Of a stretch of DNA of 64,000 bases, positions 9,268 to 17,851 are shown piece by piece. This DNA comes from an uncultured Ruminococcus sp. (lineage in GTDB: Bacteria > Bacillota > Clostridia > Oscillospirales > Ruminococcaceae). The notes beneath the pieces are model-generated. The model was not told the origin of the DNA. It was given only the letters and a program-made list of their open reading frames with translations, and made no database searches. The stretch's first letter is position 1. Each line of letters opens with the position of its first letter. Both the position numbers and the translations under genes were made by a program. Location: assembly GCF_947301925.1 (NCBI RefSeq), contig NZ_CAMYUE010000004.1, positions 1-64,000 of the forward strand, in the 5' to 3' direction.

Positions 9268-9741
9268 TTAATAATTATATATTATTACTTTTATTCCTAT
9301 TCTTTTAGCATATTTTACTCCATGACAGTCGATACTACTCCCAATAACAAGCAATAGATCGGAGTCATCAATCATACGCTCGTCTGCAAGCTTATAGCAG
9401 TCATCGGTGAAGTGATGTGAAATGATCTCAACATTATCCGAATCGGCGTGAAGTCTGAAGAAACGGTCACGGTGCTCCTCAACCCAGTTTGTAGACTGCT
9501 CCTCATAGGGCATGGCTATGTTCAGCTCAATATCGTTGTACATTGCCAGTGCTGTTATTATCTCTCCACACCACAGTGGCACTCCATACTCACAGTTAAT
9601 CCAGAACCTGTCATACCCCTTGCAGTAAAGCTCCCATATCTTCTCTCGAAGTTTTGCTTTTATCTCGGGATATGGAGGTTCATTTTCATTTTTACAGACA
9701 AGCTTCAGTTCCTCGCCTGTTGATATGATCGTACAAGTCAT
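9268..9741 (-). CDS. SLOG-family protein (DUF1273/YpsA-like)
   Basis: 157 residues from the ATG at 9741, chosen because a GAAAGAGTG ribosome site precedes it and because a longer frame would run through the operator region. The protein begins TCTIISTGEEL and ends with a Rossmann-like DDSDLLLVIGSS segment, as in SLOG/YpsA proteins that bind nucleotide-derived ligands (family knowledge). It is divergent from a small HTH repressor, with which it shares an operator. A ligand-sensing or effector role in stress or phage defence is possible. The ligand is unknown. Confidence 0.6.
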   Translation of the reverse strand: MTCTIISTGEELKLVCKNENEPPYPEIKAKLREKIWELYCKGYDRFWINCEYGVPLWCGEIITALAMYNDIELNIAMPYEEQSTNWVEEHRDRFFRLHADSDNVEIISHHFTDDCYKLADERMIDDSDLLLVIGSSIDCHGVKYAKRIGIKVIIYNY

Positions 9742-9762
9742 AAAAATCACTCTTTCATAATA

Positions 9763-9863
9763 TGGGATATATCGTATATTATAACACATTTCAACTGAAT
9801 TTGCGATATATCCCATACATTTGATTCCGATGTTTGGTAATATTAGATATACGATATATCCCA
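9763..9863. promoter_or_regulatory. Operator repeats between SLOG and HTH genes
   Basis: The 12-mer CGATATATCCCA occurs at 9804-9815 and 9852-9863 on the plus strand and inverted at 9763-9774. All three copies sit in the 140-base gap between the divergent genes, so the HTH protein probably binds them and controls both promoters. Confidence 0.65.
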
Positions 9864-9881
9864 AACACTGGAGTGATTGTA

Positions 9882-10124
9882 ATGAATGCTAAAGAAGCTG
9901 TCGCAAAAAGAATAATAGAGCTGTGTGAAGAGCATGGCATTGCAATAAATGCACTTGCAAACAGTTCGGGTGTTTCGCCTTCAACTGTGTATAGTATGCT
10001 GAATGAAAAAAGTCAGAATCCCGGAGTAGTATCCATTAAGAAAATCTGCGACGGGCTTGATATTTCTCTTAGGCATTTCTTCGATTCTGACCTGTTTGAT
10101 GACCTTGAACAGGAAATAAAATAA
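9882..10124 (+). CDS. Small XRE-type HTH repressor
   Basis: 80 residues from the ATG at 9882, with GGAGTG just upstream. The HTH runs through about residues 10-60: a recognition-helix segment (SSGVSPSTVYSML) is followed by a typical helix 4-5 region ending near DISLRHFF. This is a lambda-repressor-like DNA-binding fold without an added ligand domain. It is divergent from the SLOG gene and probably represses both through the three repeats. A hairpin with TCCCTGT/ACAGGGA arms at 10129-10172 may be its terminator. The function is predicted from fold and context only. Confidence 0.8.
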   Translation: MNAKEAVAKRIIELCEEHGIAINALANSSGVSPSTVYSMLNEKSQNPGVVSIKKICDGLDISLRHFFDSDLFDDLEQEIK

Positions 10125-10308
10125 TAATATCCCTGTGACCAGAGCAATTTTATGCCTGATTACAGGGATTCTTCACTTATTACACCGGATAAGCAATTAT
10201 CATATCGGCAATTATTTCTGTACCTACCATTGCTTTATTACAGATTAAATGGTAGAATATAATTGACCAAAAATGCCATGGAATAAAACAATGAAAGTTG
10301 GAAATGCA

Positions 10309-10464
10309 ATGAGCAACATAGTAATACTTATCGGCAGTATGAGAAAAAACGGTAATACGGCGCGGCTGGCACAGAGCTTTGCAGAAGGAGCTGCCAATAA
10401 TAATAACGTTGAGATAGTGCCTGTTGCCGATTATAAAGGCATAAAAGATTTATTAGGAGGATAA
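10309..10464 (+). pseudogene. 5' fragment of a NADPH-dependent FMN reductase-like gene
   Basis: The fragment encodes about 43 residues nearly matching the N-terminus of the intact flavoprotein at 25510-26049 (NIVILxGSxRKNGNT and AQSFAEGAA blocks), then diverges into an eight-residue tail and a stop at the ribosome site of the next gene. The flavin phosphate loop is present, but the CxxC region and the rest of the fold are missing. The DNA is also closely similar to the later copy, so this is a partial duplicate interrupted by insertion of the following AlbA_2 gene. Confidence 0.8.
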
Positions 10465-10468
10465 CGAT

Positions 10469-11509
10469 ATGAATCACGATGAGTTTATTCTTTCAATTGT
10501 TAATGATGTAGATTCTTTAGGCAGGGTTAAATCAAGAGAGCGTAATGATTTAGAATATAAAGAGTCTTTCGGATTGAATAGTTGTATAAAATATGCAAAA
10601 TCTATGGCAGCGTTTGCAAATAATAAAGGTGGATATATTATATTTGGTATAAAGGACAATCCACGCTCGATAGTAGGAGTCAACCAATCTTTTCATAGTT
10701 TTAAGCAGGAAAAGTTTACAGAAATGCTTAATTCTTTGTTCTCACCCGAACTCGAATGGGATGTTGGGACTGTTGAATGTGGAGATTATAGAATTGGATA
10801 TATTTATACTTACGAAGCAGAATATAAGCCTGTTATTGCATTAAAAAATGACAGCTCAGAAAAAATCAATGGTGGCGATATTTTTTATCGCTATAGAGCA
10901 AGAAGTGAAAAAATAAAGTATCCAGAGATGAATAGAATTATCGAAGAAAGAATAAAAAAAGAGAGAAAACAGATTATGACATTAATGGAAGTTATTAGAA
11001 AAAGTGGAACAACAAATTTGGGAATTGTAAACTATAATAATGGTAAATTTAGCACTCCGTATGGAACAGATATTACAGTTGATAAAAAACTAGTGATGCA
11101 GGTACTAAGAAAAGCAAAATACATAAAAAGTGGCAGCTTTGATGAAACAAATGGCAATCCAGTTCTAAAAGTAACAGGAAATATTGATTTAGCAGAAGAG
11201 ATCCCCGTACCAGATATTGAACCAGATATTAAATATCCTTATTTACAAAAACAATTATCGGAAAAACTTGGAGTTAATTCCTATTCAATTCAAGCATTAA
11301 TTTGGCACTATAAAATGAAAGGAATCAAAAAATATCATATGGAAGTATCAGCAACTTCGTCTGGAAAGAGTAAGATTAATAAGTTTTCCGATATTGCGCT
11401 TCAATTTCTTGCAGATAAGATGAACGAGCATAAAGAAGATAAAACATGGCTTGATGAGATAAAACAACAATTTACACAGAGTAAAAAGCATAATAAAGGA
11501 AAATATTAA
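10469..11509 (+). CDS. AlbA_2 (Schlafen-like) domain protein
   Basis: A 346-residue protein with a strong GGAGG site ahead of its ATG. Residues about 25-65 carry the AlbA_2 signature: LEYKES, then AAFANNKGGYIIFGIKD. This domain occurs in Schlafen-like and putative DNA-binding ATP-dependent proteins, several linked to defence or transcriptional control (family knowledge). The C-terminal 180 residues are lysine-rich, perhaps a winged-helix region, and not recognised. The base composition is AT-rich compared with the genes that follow. It cuts into the flavoprotein fragment just upstream, which suggests acquisition by transfer. The molecular role is unknown. Confidence 0.7.
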   Translation: MNHDEFILSIVNDVDSLGRVKSRERNDLEYKESFGLNSCIKYAKSMAAFANNKGGYIIFGIKDNPRSIVGVNQSFHSFKQEKFTEMLNSLFSPELEWDVGTVECGDYRIGYIYTYEAEYKPVIALKNDSSEKINGGDIFYRYRARSEKIKYPEMNRIIEERIKKERKQIMTLMEVIRKSGTTNLGIVNYNNGKFSTPYGTDITVDKKLVMQVLRKAKYIKSGSFDETNGNPVLKVTGNIDLAEEIPVPDIEPDIKYPYLQKQLSEKLGVNSYSIQALIWHYKMKGIKKYHMEVSATSSGKSKINKFSDIALQFLADKMNEHKEDKTWLDEIKQQFTQSKKHNKGKY

Positions 11510-11529
11510 AGGCATAAGTGAGGAAAGAT

Positions 11530-12231
11530 ATGTTCAAAAACAAAGTAGCAGTAGTAACAGGCGGCGCAAATGGTATTGGCAAGTGCATAGCCGAAGAATT
11601 CCGCAGAAACGGAGCAACGGTATGCGTTATCGACAAGGCTGAGGGAGACCACTTCGTCGGCGATATTTCCGACAAGTTCGTGCTTGAAAGGTTTGCGGCG
11701 GAAGTCATTGCAAAGCACGGACACATCGACTTCCTTGTCAACAACGCTCTGCCGCTGATGAAGGGCATTGATGATTGCAGCTATGAGGAATTCCAGTACG
11801 CTCTCGCTGTTGGAGTAACTGCGCCGTTTTACCTGTCAAAGCTGTTCGCTCCGCACTTCAACAATGGCGGCAGTATCATCAATATTTCCTCCTCCCGTGA
11901 CCGTATGAGTCAGCCGCAGACCGAGAGCTACACTGCGGCTAAAGGCGGTATAGCTGCCCTCACTCACGCACTTGCGGTGAGCCTTGCAGGGAAGGCGCGT
12001 GTGAACTCTATTTCTCCAGGCTGGATAGATACGTCCTACAAGGTCTACGAAGGTCCCGACGCTTATCAGCAGCCCTGCGGTCGTGTGGGAAATCCGTTGG
12101 ATATTGCCAATATGGTTATGTTTCTTTGCTCTGACAAGGCAGGCTTCATCACCGGTGAGAATATTTGCATTGACGGTGGTATGACTAAGCTTATGATATA
12201 CCACGGCGATAACGGCTGGGAGATGAAATAA
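11530..12231 (+). CDS. Short-chain dehydrogenase/reductase (FabG-like)
   Basis: 233 residues from the ATG at 11530, preceded by GAGGAAAG; a GTG at 11518 is an alternative start. It has the NAD(P)-binding TGGANGIG glycine motif near residue 12, the NNA motif, a catalytic Ser in NISSSRDR, and the YTAAKGG catalytic Tyr-Lys pair, with C-terminal PGWIDT and GENICIDGG segments. All SDR landmarks are present, so it should be an active oxidoreductase of 3-oxoacyl-ACP reductase or sugar-dehydrogenase type. The substrate cannot be told from sequence. It follows the AlbA_2 gene by 20 bases but is GC-richer, so the pairing may be accidental. Confidence 0.85.
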   Translation: MFKNKVAVVTGGANGIGKCIAEEFRRNGATVCVIDKAEGDHFVGDISDKFVLERFAAEVIAKHGHIDFLVNNALPLMKGIDDCSYEEFQYALAVGVTAPFYLSKLFAPHFNNGGSIINISSSRDRMSQPQTESYTAAKGGIAALTHALAVSLAGKARVNSISPGWIDTSYKVYEGPDAYQQPCGRVGNPLDIANMVMFLCSDKAGFITGENICIDGGMTKLMIYHGDNGWEMK

Positions 12232-12304
12232 AACAGTTTGACTTTGATACCAAGTTATGGTAAAATATATTCAAAACATTATGCCTTGATACTGAAGTTA
12301 TACA

Positions 12305-12652
12305 AGTTGTAAAGTCAGCAGCGTCTTTTCTGTTCTCGTAGTTGCTGAAAACTTCCTTGCAGTCAAATTCGTAATCAGATAACGCTCTCAGCTCGTGCAG
12401 TTCTTCCGTGATATACATTTCCTCATAGTACACAGAAGTGCTCTCTGCGTTGACAAAGTGTTCGTTGTAGTCATCGACTTAAAACTCCGAGTCCTCATAG
12501 AAAGGCTCGTCAAAGATGTCGTTGTAGTATGCGAACAGATTTCTCAGGAGACCGTGTCTGAAATGCTTTGTGTCATAGGGTGGAATCGACTTCGCAATGT
12601 CCATGATGCTATCGTATGTGAATTCTATTTCCTGTGCGCACTTTCCTAAACA
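12305..12652 (-). pseudogene. Degenerate partial copy of the DUF6076 gene
   Basis: Read on the minus strand, this stretch encodes a close match to an internal part of the intact gene at 17852-19030 (the TYDSIMD, FYEDSEF, YEEMYITE and NRKDAADFTTC segments). It has an in-frame stop at 12479-12481 where the intact gene has aspartate, and both ends are missing. Homology stops at about 12305. It is a dead duplicate about 5.5 kb from its parent. Confidence 0.85.
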
Positions 12653-12684
12653 GGTATTAAAGGGCTTTGAGAAAACAGGAACAT

Positions 12685-12722
12685 AAAAAAGCGCAGATGG
12701 CTAAAATTTGTCATCTGCGCTT
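12685..12722 (-). terminator. Rho-independent terminator of the Crp/Fnr gene
   Basis: Arms GCGCAGATG and CATCTGCGC, followed on the minus strand by TTTTTTAT, directly after the regulator's stop codon. Confidence 0.8.
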
Positions 12723-12725
12723 CTG

Positions 12726-13370
12726 TTATATGATCTCAAAATGGTTCTTCCTGCATCGTATCAGTCCGTCCCTCTGCATCTTGCTCAATTCATTTGATAG
12801 CACAGAGCGTTCCACATTGAGGTAGTCCGCAAGCTGCTGACGGTCAAAGGGTATATCAAACTCACGGGAATGCTTCTGAACCGATACGGTATTAAGATAC
12901 GCCATAATACGTCCACGCACCTGTCTCGGAGCAGTATGAAAGCTCCGGCTCGATAGGTGCAGATTTTTTCTTGTGGTGATAGTGAGAAGATTTGCAAGAA
13001 GTCTCGCCCTTATCGTATCGTTGAGGTCAGCGAGCGACTTCATGCTCAGAAACACGATACTGCAATCCTCGGCAGCACATACATCAACAAGCATCGGCAC
13101 ATCGGGCAGGAGTGCATAGCTTTCTGCAAAGAACTGTCCCTTACCTACAAGGTTGAGTATCGTGCGGTTTCCCCACATATCATTGCTTTCAATAGTAACG
13201 CCGCCTGCCGTGACAAAGCAGAGCTTATCGATGATCTCTCCCGATGAAAATATCATCTCACCTTTATTGTATTTCTTTTCGGCTGCATTAAGGGCTTTCA
13301 GAAGCTCAGATATTTCGGTATCATCAAAGCCCTTGAACAGTATCGAATTATGCAAAACTGAAATATCCAT
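12726..13370 (-). CDS. Crp/Fnr-family regulator, probable HcpR-like nitrosative-stress sensor
   Basis: 214 residues: a cyclic-nucleotide-binding-like beta-barrel (about 10-120), a long dimerisation helix, and a C-terminal winged HTH (about 145-214) with FDRQQLADYLNVERSVLSNELSKM as the recognition region. No N-terminal cysteine cluster is seen, so it is not a classic FNR. It is divergent from the 4Fe-4S/hcp operon, and an 18-bp perfect palindrome lies between them at the start of its own gene. Crp/Fnr proteins controlling hcp respond to nitric oxide, often through haem (family knowledge), so activation of hcp and autoregulation are inferred. Confidence 0.85.
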   Translation of the reverse strand: MDISVLHNSILFKGFDDTEISELLKALNAAEKKYNKGEMIFSSGEIIDKLCFVTAGGVTIESNDMWGNRTILNLVGKGQFFAESYALLPDVPMLVDVCAAEDCSIVFLSMKSLADLNDTIRARLLANLLTITTRKNLHLSSRSFHTAPRQVRGRIMAYLNTVSVQKHSREFDIPFDRQQLADYLNVERSVLSNELSKMQRDGLIRCRKNHFEII

Positions 13371-13384
13371 ATTATTCTCCTAAA

Positions 13385-13402
13385 ATGTTGTAATTACAAC
13401 AT
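13385..13402. promoter_or_regulatory. Perfect palindrome, likely Crp/Fnr-family operator
   Basis: The 18-mer ATGTTGTAATTACAACAT is its own reverse complement. It lies 14 bases upstream of the regulator's start codon and about 55 bases upstream of the 4Fe-4S protein start, fitting a dimeric Crp/Fnr-type site acting on both. Confidence 0.75.
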
Positions 13403-13456
13403 ACTTTCTTCTTTGATTATACTATAATGGATACAGAAAGTCAAGGAGGTATGGCT

Positions 13457-14152
13457 ATGATACGGAAAATAATTGAGATAGACGAAGAAAAATGCAACGG
13501 CTGCGGTCTGTGTGCTAAGGCTTGCCATGAGGGAGCGATTGCTATTGTGAACGGCAAGGCTAAGCTCATGCGTGACGATTTCTGCGATGGCTTCGGTGAC
13601 TGTCTCCCTGCCTGTCCTATGGACGCTATCCACTTCACCGAGCGTGAAGCGGCGGCTTATGACGAGAAGGCAGTGCAGGCAAACAAGCAGAAAAAGTCCG
13701 CTTGCAGCGATTTCACCTGTCCGGGTTCTGCATTGCAGAGCTTTACGCCAAAAGAAGATGACAGCGATGTTCGTGTTCCAAGCTGTTTGAGACAATTCCC
13801 GATACAGATAAAGCTCCTGCCGACTAATGCACCCTATTTCAACGGTGCTGATCTGCTTATCGCTGCCGATTGTACAGCTTACGCCTACGGGAACTTCCAC
13901 CATGATTTTATCAAAGGCAGGATAACGCTCATCGGCTGTCCGAAGCTCGATGCTGTTGATTACTCCGAAAAGCTGACAGAGATATTCCGTAATAACGATA
14001 TAAAGAGCATCACTCTCACAAGAATGATCGTACCATGCTGTGGAGGTATGGAGTATGCGATAAAACGTGCGATAGAAGCAAGCGGTAAGGATATTTCGCT
14101 TGAAGTTGCAGTCATTTCGCCGGACGGCAGTATCGTTGAGATAAGAAAATAA
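13457..14152 (+). CDS. 4Fe-4S ferredoxin-type protein paired with Hcp
   Basis: 231 residues from the ATG at 13457, chosen because AAGGAGG lies 7 bases ahead. Two cluster motifs occur in the first 60 residues: [11 protein letters not shown], and [13 protein letters not shown] linker of about 40 residues is followed by a C-terminal domain with further cysteines (near AADCTAY, IGCPKLD and PCCGGME). It probably carries electrons to the hybrid cluster protein encoded 14 bases downstream; such pairs are common in anaerobes (family knowledge). Control by the divergent Crp/Fnr protein through the palindrome at 13385 is inferred. The C-terminal domain is not assigned. Confidence 0.85.
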   Translation: MIRKIIEIDEEKCNGCGLCAKACHEGAIAIVNGKAKLMRDDFCDGFGDCLPACPMDAIHFTEREAAAYDEKAVQANKQKKSACSDFTCPGSALQSFTPKEDDSDVRVPSCLRQFPIQIKLLPTNAPYFNGADLLIAADCTAYAYGNFHHDFIKGRITLIGCPKLDAVDYSEKLTEIFRNNDIKSITLTRMIVPCCGGMEYAIKRAIEASGKDISLEVAVISPDGSIVEIRK

Positions 14153-14166
14153 CGGAGGTATTTATC

Positions 14167-15795
14167 ATGGAACAGAAAATGTTTTGCTATCAGTGTCAGG
14201 AAACAGCGGGCTGTAAAGGTTGTACCGCTTGCGGTGTCTGCGGTAAACAGCCCGAAGTCGCAGTAATGCAGGACTTGCTTGTGTACGTTACAAAGGGATT
14301 GTCTGCGGTAACAACTCAGCTCCGTGCAGAGGGAAAGACTGTCGATAAGACTGTTAATCATCTTATCAGCGTGAACCTGTTTATCACGATTTCCAATGCA
14401 AATTTCGATCTTGACAGCATTACCACTAAGGTTACTGAAACACTTGCAGTCAAAGAAGAATTGCTCGGACAGGTGCAGAATAAAGAATCACTCCCCGAAG
14501 CGGCTCTGTGGAACGGTACCGATTATGCCGAAAAAGCGAAAATAGTCGGCGTTCTTGCGACCGAGAACGAGGATATTCGCTCTCTGCGTGAGCTGATAAC
14601 ATACGGTCTGAAAGGACTTGCGGCATACACCAAACACGCAAACGCTCTGCTAAGCGATGATGATGAGCTTGATGCTTTCATGCAGTCGGCTCTTGCAAAA
14701 ACGCTTGATGACAGCCTGACGGTCGATGACCTTGTGGCTCTTACGCTTGAAGTAGGCAAATACGGCGTTCAGGGTATGGCTGACCTTGATGCTGCAAATA
14801 CTACAGCATACGGCAATCCTGAGATCACGACAGTTGATATCGGTGTCCGCAAAAATCCTGCAATACTGATCTCAGGTCACGATCTGAAAGACCTTGAAAT
14901 GCTCCTTGAGCAGACAAAGGATACGGGAGTTGATGTTTATACGCACTCGGAAATGCTGCCTGCGCATTATTATCCGTTCTTCAAAAAGTATCCGCATTTC
15001 GCAGGAAACTACGGCAATGCGTGGTGGAAGCAGAAAGAGGAATTTGAGAGCTTTAACGGTCCGGTGCTGATGACTACAAACTGCATCGTTCCTCCGAAGG
15101 ACAGCTACAAGGACAGGCTTTGGACAACAGGTGCCGCAGGCTATCCGGGATGTAAGCATATTGATGCACCCTACGGCGAAGTAAAGGACTTCTCACCGAT
15201 CATCGAACAGGCGAAGAAATGTACTCCGCCGACTGAAATCGAAAAAGGCTCTATTGTCGGCGGTTTTGCCCATGAACAGGTATTCGCACTTGCTGATACA
15301 GTTGTAGAAGCAGTAAAATCTGGTGCTATCCGCAAGTTTGTGGTAATGGCAGGCTGTGACGGCAGAGCGAAGTCCAGAAGCTACTATCAGGAATTTGCTG
15401 AGAAGCTGCCGAAGGATACAGTCATTCTCACCGCAGGCTGTGCAAAGTACAAGTATAACAAGCTCGACTTAGGCGACATCGGCGGTATTCCGAGAGTTCT
15501 CGATGCAGGACAGTGCAATGATTCTTATTCTTTGGCACTTATCGCTCTGAAGCTGAAAGAGGTGTTCGGGCTTGACGATGTGAACGATCTGCCTATCGTT
15601 TACAATATCTCTTGGTATGAGCAGAAAGCAGTCATCGTACTCCTTGCTCTGCTGTATCTCGGAGTGAAGAATATTCACCTCGGACCGACTCTGCCTGCGT
15701 TCCTGTCTCCGAATGTGGCAAAGGTTCTTGTAGACAGCTTCGGCATTGCGGGTATTACGAATGTTGACGAGGATATGAGGATATTCGGCTTATGA
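14167..15795 (+). CDS. hcp: Hydroxylamine reductase / hybrid cluster protein
   Basis: A 542-residue Hcp with the N-terminal cluster cysteines C7, C10, C19 and C25 and the usual length of the monomeric class. Downstream blocks typical of Hcp include [25 protein letters not shown] and [10 protein letters not shown], which supply ligands to the hybrid Fe-S-O cluster. Hcp reduces nitric oxide or hydroxylamine and protects anaerobes from nitrosative stress (family knowledge). It is co-transcribed with the ferredoxin gene, has a GGAGG ribosome site, and is probably controlled by the adjacent Crp/Fnr protein. The protein is expected in the cytoplasm. The sequence looks intact. Confidence 0.95.
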   Translation: MEQKMFCYQCQETAGCKGCTACGVCGKQPEVAVMQDLLVYVTKGLSAVTTQLRAEGKTVDKTVNHLISVNLFITISNANFDLDSITTKVTETLAVKEELLGQVQNKESLPEAALWNGTDYAEKAKIVGVLATENEDIRSLRELITYGLKGLAAYTKHANALLSDDDELDAFMQSALAKTLDDSLTVDDLVALTLEVGKYGVQGMADLDAANTTAYGNPEITTVDIGVRKNPAILISGHDLKDLEMLLEQTKDTGVDVYTHSEMLPAHYYPFFKKYPHFAGNYGNAWWKQKEEFESFNGPVLMTTNCIVPPKDSYKDRLWTTGAAGYPGCKHIDAPYGEVKDFSPIIEQAKKCTPPTEIEKGSIVGGFAHEQVFALADTVVEAVKSGAIRKFVVMAGCDGRAKSRSYYQEFAEKLPKDTVILTAGCAKYKYNKLDLGDIGGIPRVLDAGQCNDSYSLALIALKLKEVFGLDDVNDLPIVYNISWYEQKAVIVLLALLYLGVKNIHLGPTLPAFLSPNVAKVLVDSFGIAGITNVDEDMRIFGL

Positions 15796-16266
15796 GAAGA
15801 AAAGACCGTGAAGTGATTGATTTTAGAAAGAACTCCTTGACATAGTTCATCTGAAATAAAAAAGCTCCTCAGCGACCTGTTTTCATACAGGCTCAGTGAG
15901 AAGCAATGTGCAATATTCAATTTTTAGGCATAAAAATAGCGGACAGCGCTTCTGTTATGAAACACCGTCCGCTTTTGTCCATTGTTCAGTTTGCTTGTCA
16001 ACAGGCTTTCTACCGTTTGTTTTAGGGTTTCTACCAACCTTGACGGCGGTAGAATTCTACCAGTTTTTCTACCAAAAATCTGCATTTTGATGATTTTTCA
16101 GAAACAGCGCAGTTACGCAGTTTTCCATGTTTCTACCCTCAAAAATGCTGATTTTACGGTGATTTGGTAAAACTTGGCGATAGATTACGATAATTGGCGA
16201 TAAAGTGGTGATACTATACCACAACAGTGCGGTTTGATCAAAAGCTTTATCTCAGCTTACTATTGA
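15796..16266. other. Gene-free stretch with a bidirectional terminator-like hairpin
   Basis: No supported gene. A hairpin with arms AGCGGAC and GTCCGCT and a following T-run (15938-15977) could end hcp transcription. The rest contains several scattered TCTACC words (15990-16140) without a regular period. Confidence 0.5.
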
Positions 16267-17598
16267 TTACAAAAACGGAGTCATATATATTGGCAGACAG
16301 AACAAATCATGGTCCTTGCAATAATCCTTTGTATATACAAGATATTTCCATAGTATCCTGTTTGAATATTTCTCTGAAAATTTATCCATTGAAGTATGAG
16401 ATTTGTATCCCGATGATTTCACCTCTATTGGACATATCTTATTCTTCCGTGCAAGAAGAAAATCTATTTCATAATTATGACGTGACTCTTCGTTCATAAA
16501 TGTATGGTAAAACAGCTCATTGCCGTTTGCCGTCAGTATCTGTGCAACGATATTTTCATATAAATAGCCGAGATTGGCAGACAGTTTATCACTAAGCAGT
16601 TTTTCGTATATATCATTTTCAGTAAAATCTCTGTCTTTAAACATCAATGTCGTAAACAATCCTGTATCACATATAAACATCTTGAATTTTGTCAGATCTT
16701 TGTTTGATGACATACCTACATTAGGATCATTCGCATGATATGAAACGAGAACTGTTCGTGAATCCTTCATTTCCGCAATGAGCTGAAGAACGTCTTCTGC
16801 ACGAGTATTGTCGCTTAACACACTGCTGACCTGATACCGAGATGCATTTTTATTGAGCTGTGCAGGTATTGACTCAAACATCAGCGAAGCCCGTCCTGTT
16901 GGATCAATCTTCATAAAATCGTCTTTGTAAAGATTGAGGATATCCCGTTTTACCATATCCACCATTTTAAAATTATTGGTTGTGATATACTCGTTTATTG
17001 CCTGCGGCATACCTCCGACAAGCATATATAATCTGAAACTGCGTAAAAGCTGTCGGTTCATTTGCTGCCCAAGAGGCTTTCCTAATTCATAGAATTTTTT
17101 TATCAATTGAAAACTTGTATTATCGCCTACAGCCCACAGGAACTCTTCGTAATCCATAGGATACATATTTATTCTGCGTTCTTCACTTGGGATAACTATG
17201 TTGCTGACATTCTTTTTTATGGATATAAGAGAGCCTGTTTCAATGTAATCATATCTATGATCTTTAACGAGATGCTTTATCGCCTGACGCGCAAGCGGAC
17301 AACGCTGTACTTCGTCAAATATTATCAGGGATTTTCTTTCAATCAAGTCGACCTTGTACTGTAACTGCAACTGTAAAAAAAGATAATCAAGGTCTGAAAC
17401 ATCTTCAAACAACTCTATAGTAGCCTTTGAAGCAATAGAAAAATCGATGATGATATAACTTTCGTATTCGTTGCTGCCAAATTCTTCGGCAACCGTAGAC
17501 TTACCTATTCGCCTTGCGCCCTCTATAAGAAGCGCAGTTCGTCCATTTGATTCACGCTTCCATTCCAACAATTTATCATATATTTTACGTTTAAACAT
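16267..17598 (-). CDS. AAA ATPase with DUF4143 (AAA_14 family)
   Basis: 443 residues from the ATG at 17598, chosen for the GAGGTGC site ahead of it; a longer frame would overlap the repeat-rich regulatory region. The N-terminal ATPase has a Walker A of GARRIGKST type and a Walker B IIFDEVQRCP, followed by an arginine-finger region. The C-terminal DUF4143 domain ends with a nuclease-like EIDFLLARKNKICPIEVKSS segment, similar to the D...ExK core of PD-(D/E)XK nucleases. Members are widespread, often mobile-linked, with unknown function. Three CGCAAATTG repeats lie upstream. The gene is monocistronic. Confidence 0.8.
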   Translation of the reverse strand: MFKRKIYDKLLEWKRESNGRTALLIEGARRIGKSTVAEEFGSNEYESYIIIDFSIASKATIELFEDVSDLDYLFLQLQLQYKVDLIERKSLIIFDEVQRCPLARQAIKHLVKDHRYDYIETGSLISIKKNVSNIVIPSEERRINMYPMDYEEFLWAVGDNTSFQLIKKFYELGKPLGQQMNRQLLRSFRLYMLVGGMPQAINEYITTNNFKMVDMVKRDILNLYKDDFMKIDPTGRASLMFESIPAQLNKNASRYQVSSVLSDNTRAEDVLQLIAEMKDSRTVLVSYHANDPNVGMSSNKDLTKFKMFICDTGLFTTLMFKDRDFTENDIYEKLLSDKLSANLGYLYENIVAQILTANGNELFYHTFMNEESRHNYEIDFLLARKNKICPIEVKSSGYKSHTSMDKFSEKYSNRILWKYLVYTKDYCKDHDLFCLPIYMTPFL

Positions 17599-17608
17599 TA
17601 TTGCACCT

Positions 17609-17707
17609 CGCAATTTGATTGATAGTCTTTTCGCAAATTGTTTCAAGCAGCTTTTCCACGAAATCGCAAATTGTTTTTTGCTATTATACCTCATAATCGC
17701 AAAATTG
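17609..17707. repeat. Evenly spaced CGCAAATTG repeats upstream of the AAA-DUF4143 gene
   Basis: CGCAAATTG occurs at 17632-17640 and 17665-17673 and as CGCAAAATTG at 17698-17707, with exactly 33 bases between starts. A related CGCAATTTG lies at 17609-17617. The spacing of about three helical turns puts all copies on one face of the DNA, as in an operator array. Confidence 0.6.
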
Positions 17708-17780
17708 TCAAGTGCCTAAATGAAATTCCTTATGTTCATGTTGACTTTTATACAAAATTAGGATATAATACATTTAACAG

Positions 17781-17824
17781 AACCCGACACGCCTCTAAGC
17801 TATGCGTACCATGTCGGGTCGTTT
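17781..17824. terminator. Terminator-like hairpin downstream of the DUF6076 gene
   Basis: Arms ACCCGACA and TGTCGGGT around a 22-base loop, with a T-run after it on the plus strand and A/T-rich flanks on the other side. Confidence 0.55.
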
Positions 17825-17851
17825 AATTATTCTAGGTTAAAGGATATATTA

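Noticed and set aside
17609..17707. Regular repeats that could be a CRISPR array
   Set aside because: The repeats are only about 9 bases, the gaps are 24 bases and there are just three copies; there are no cas genes. An operator array fits better.
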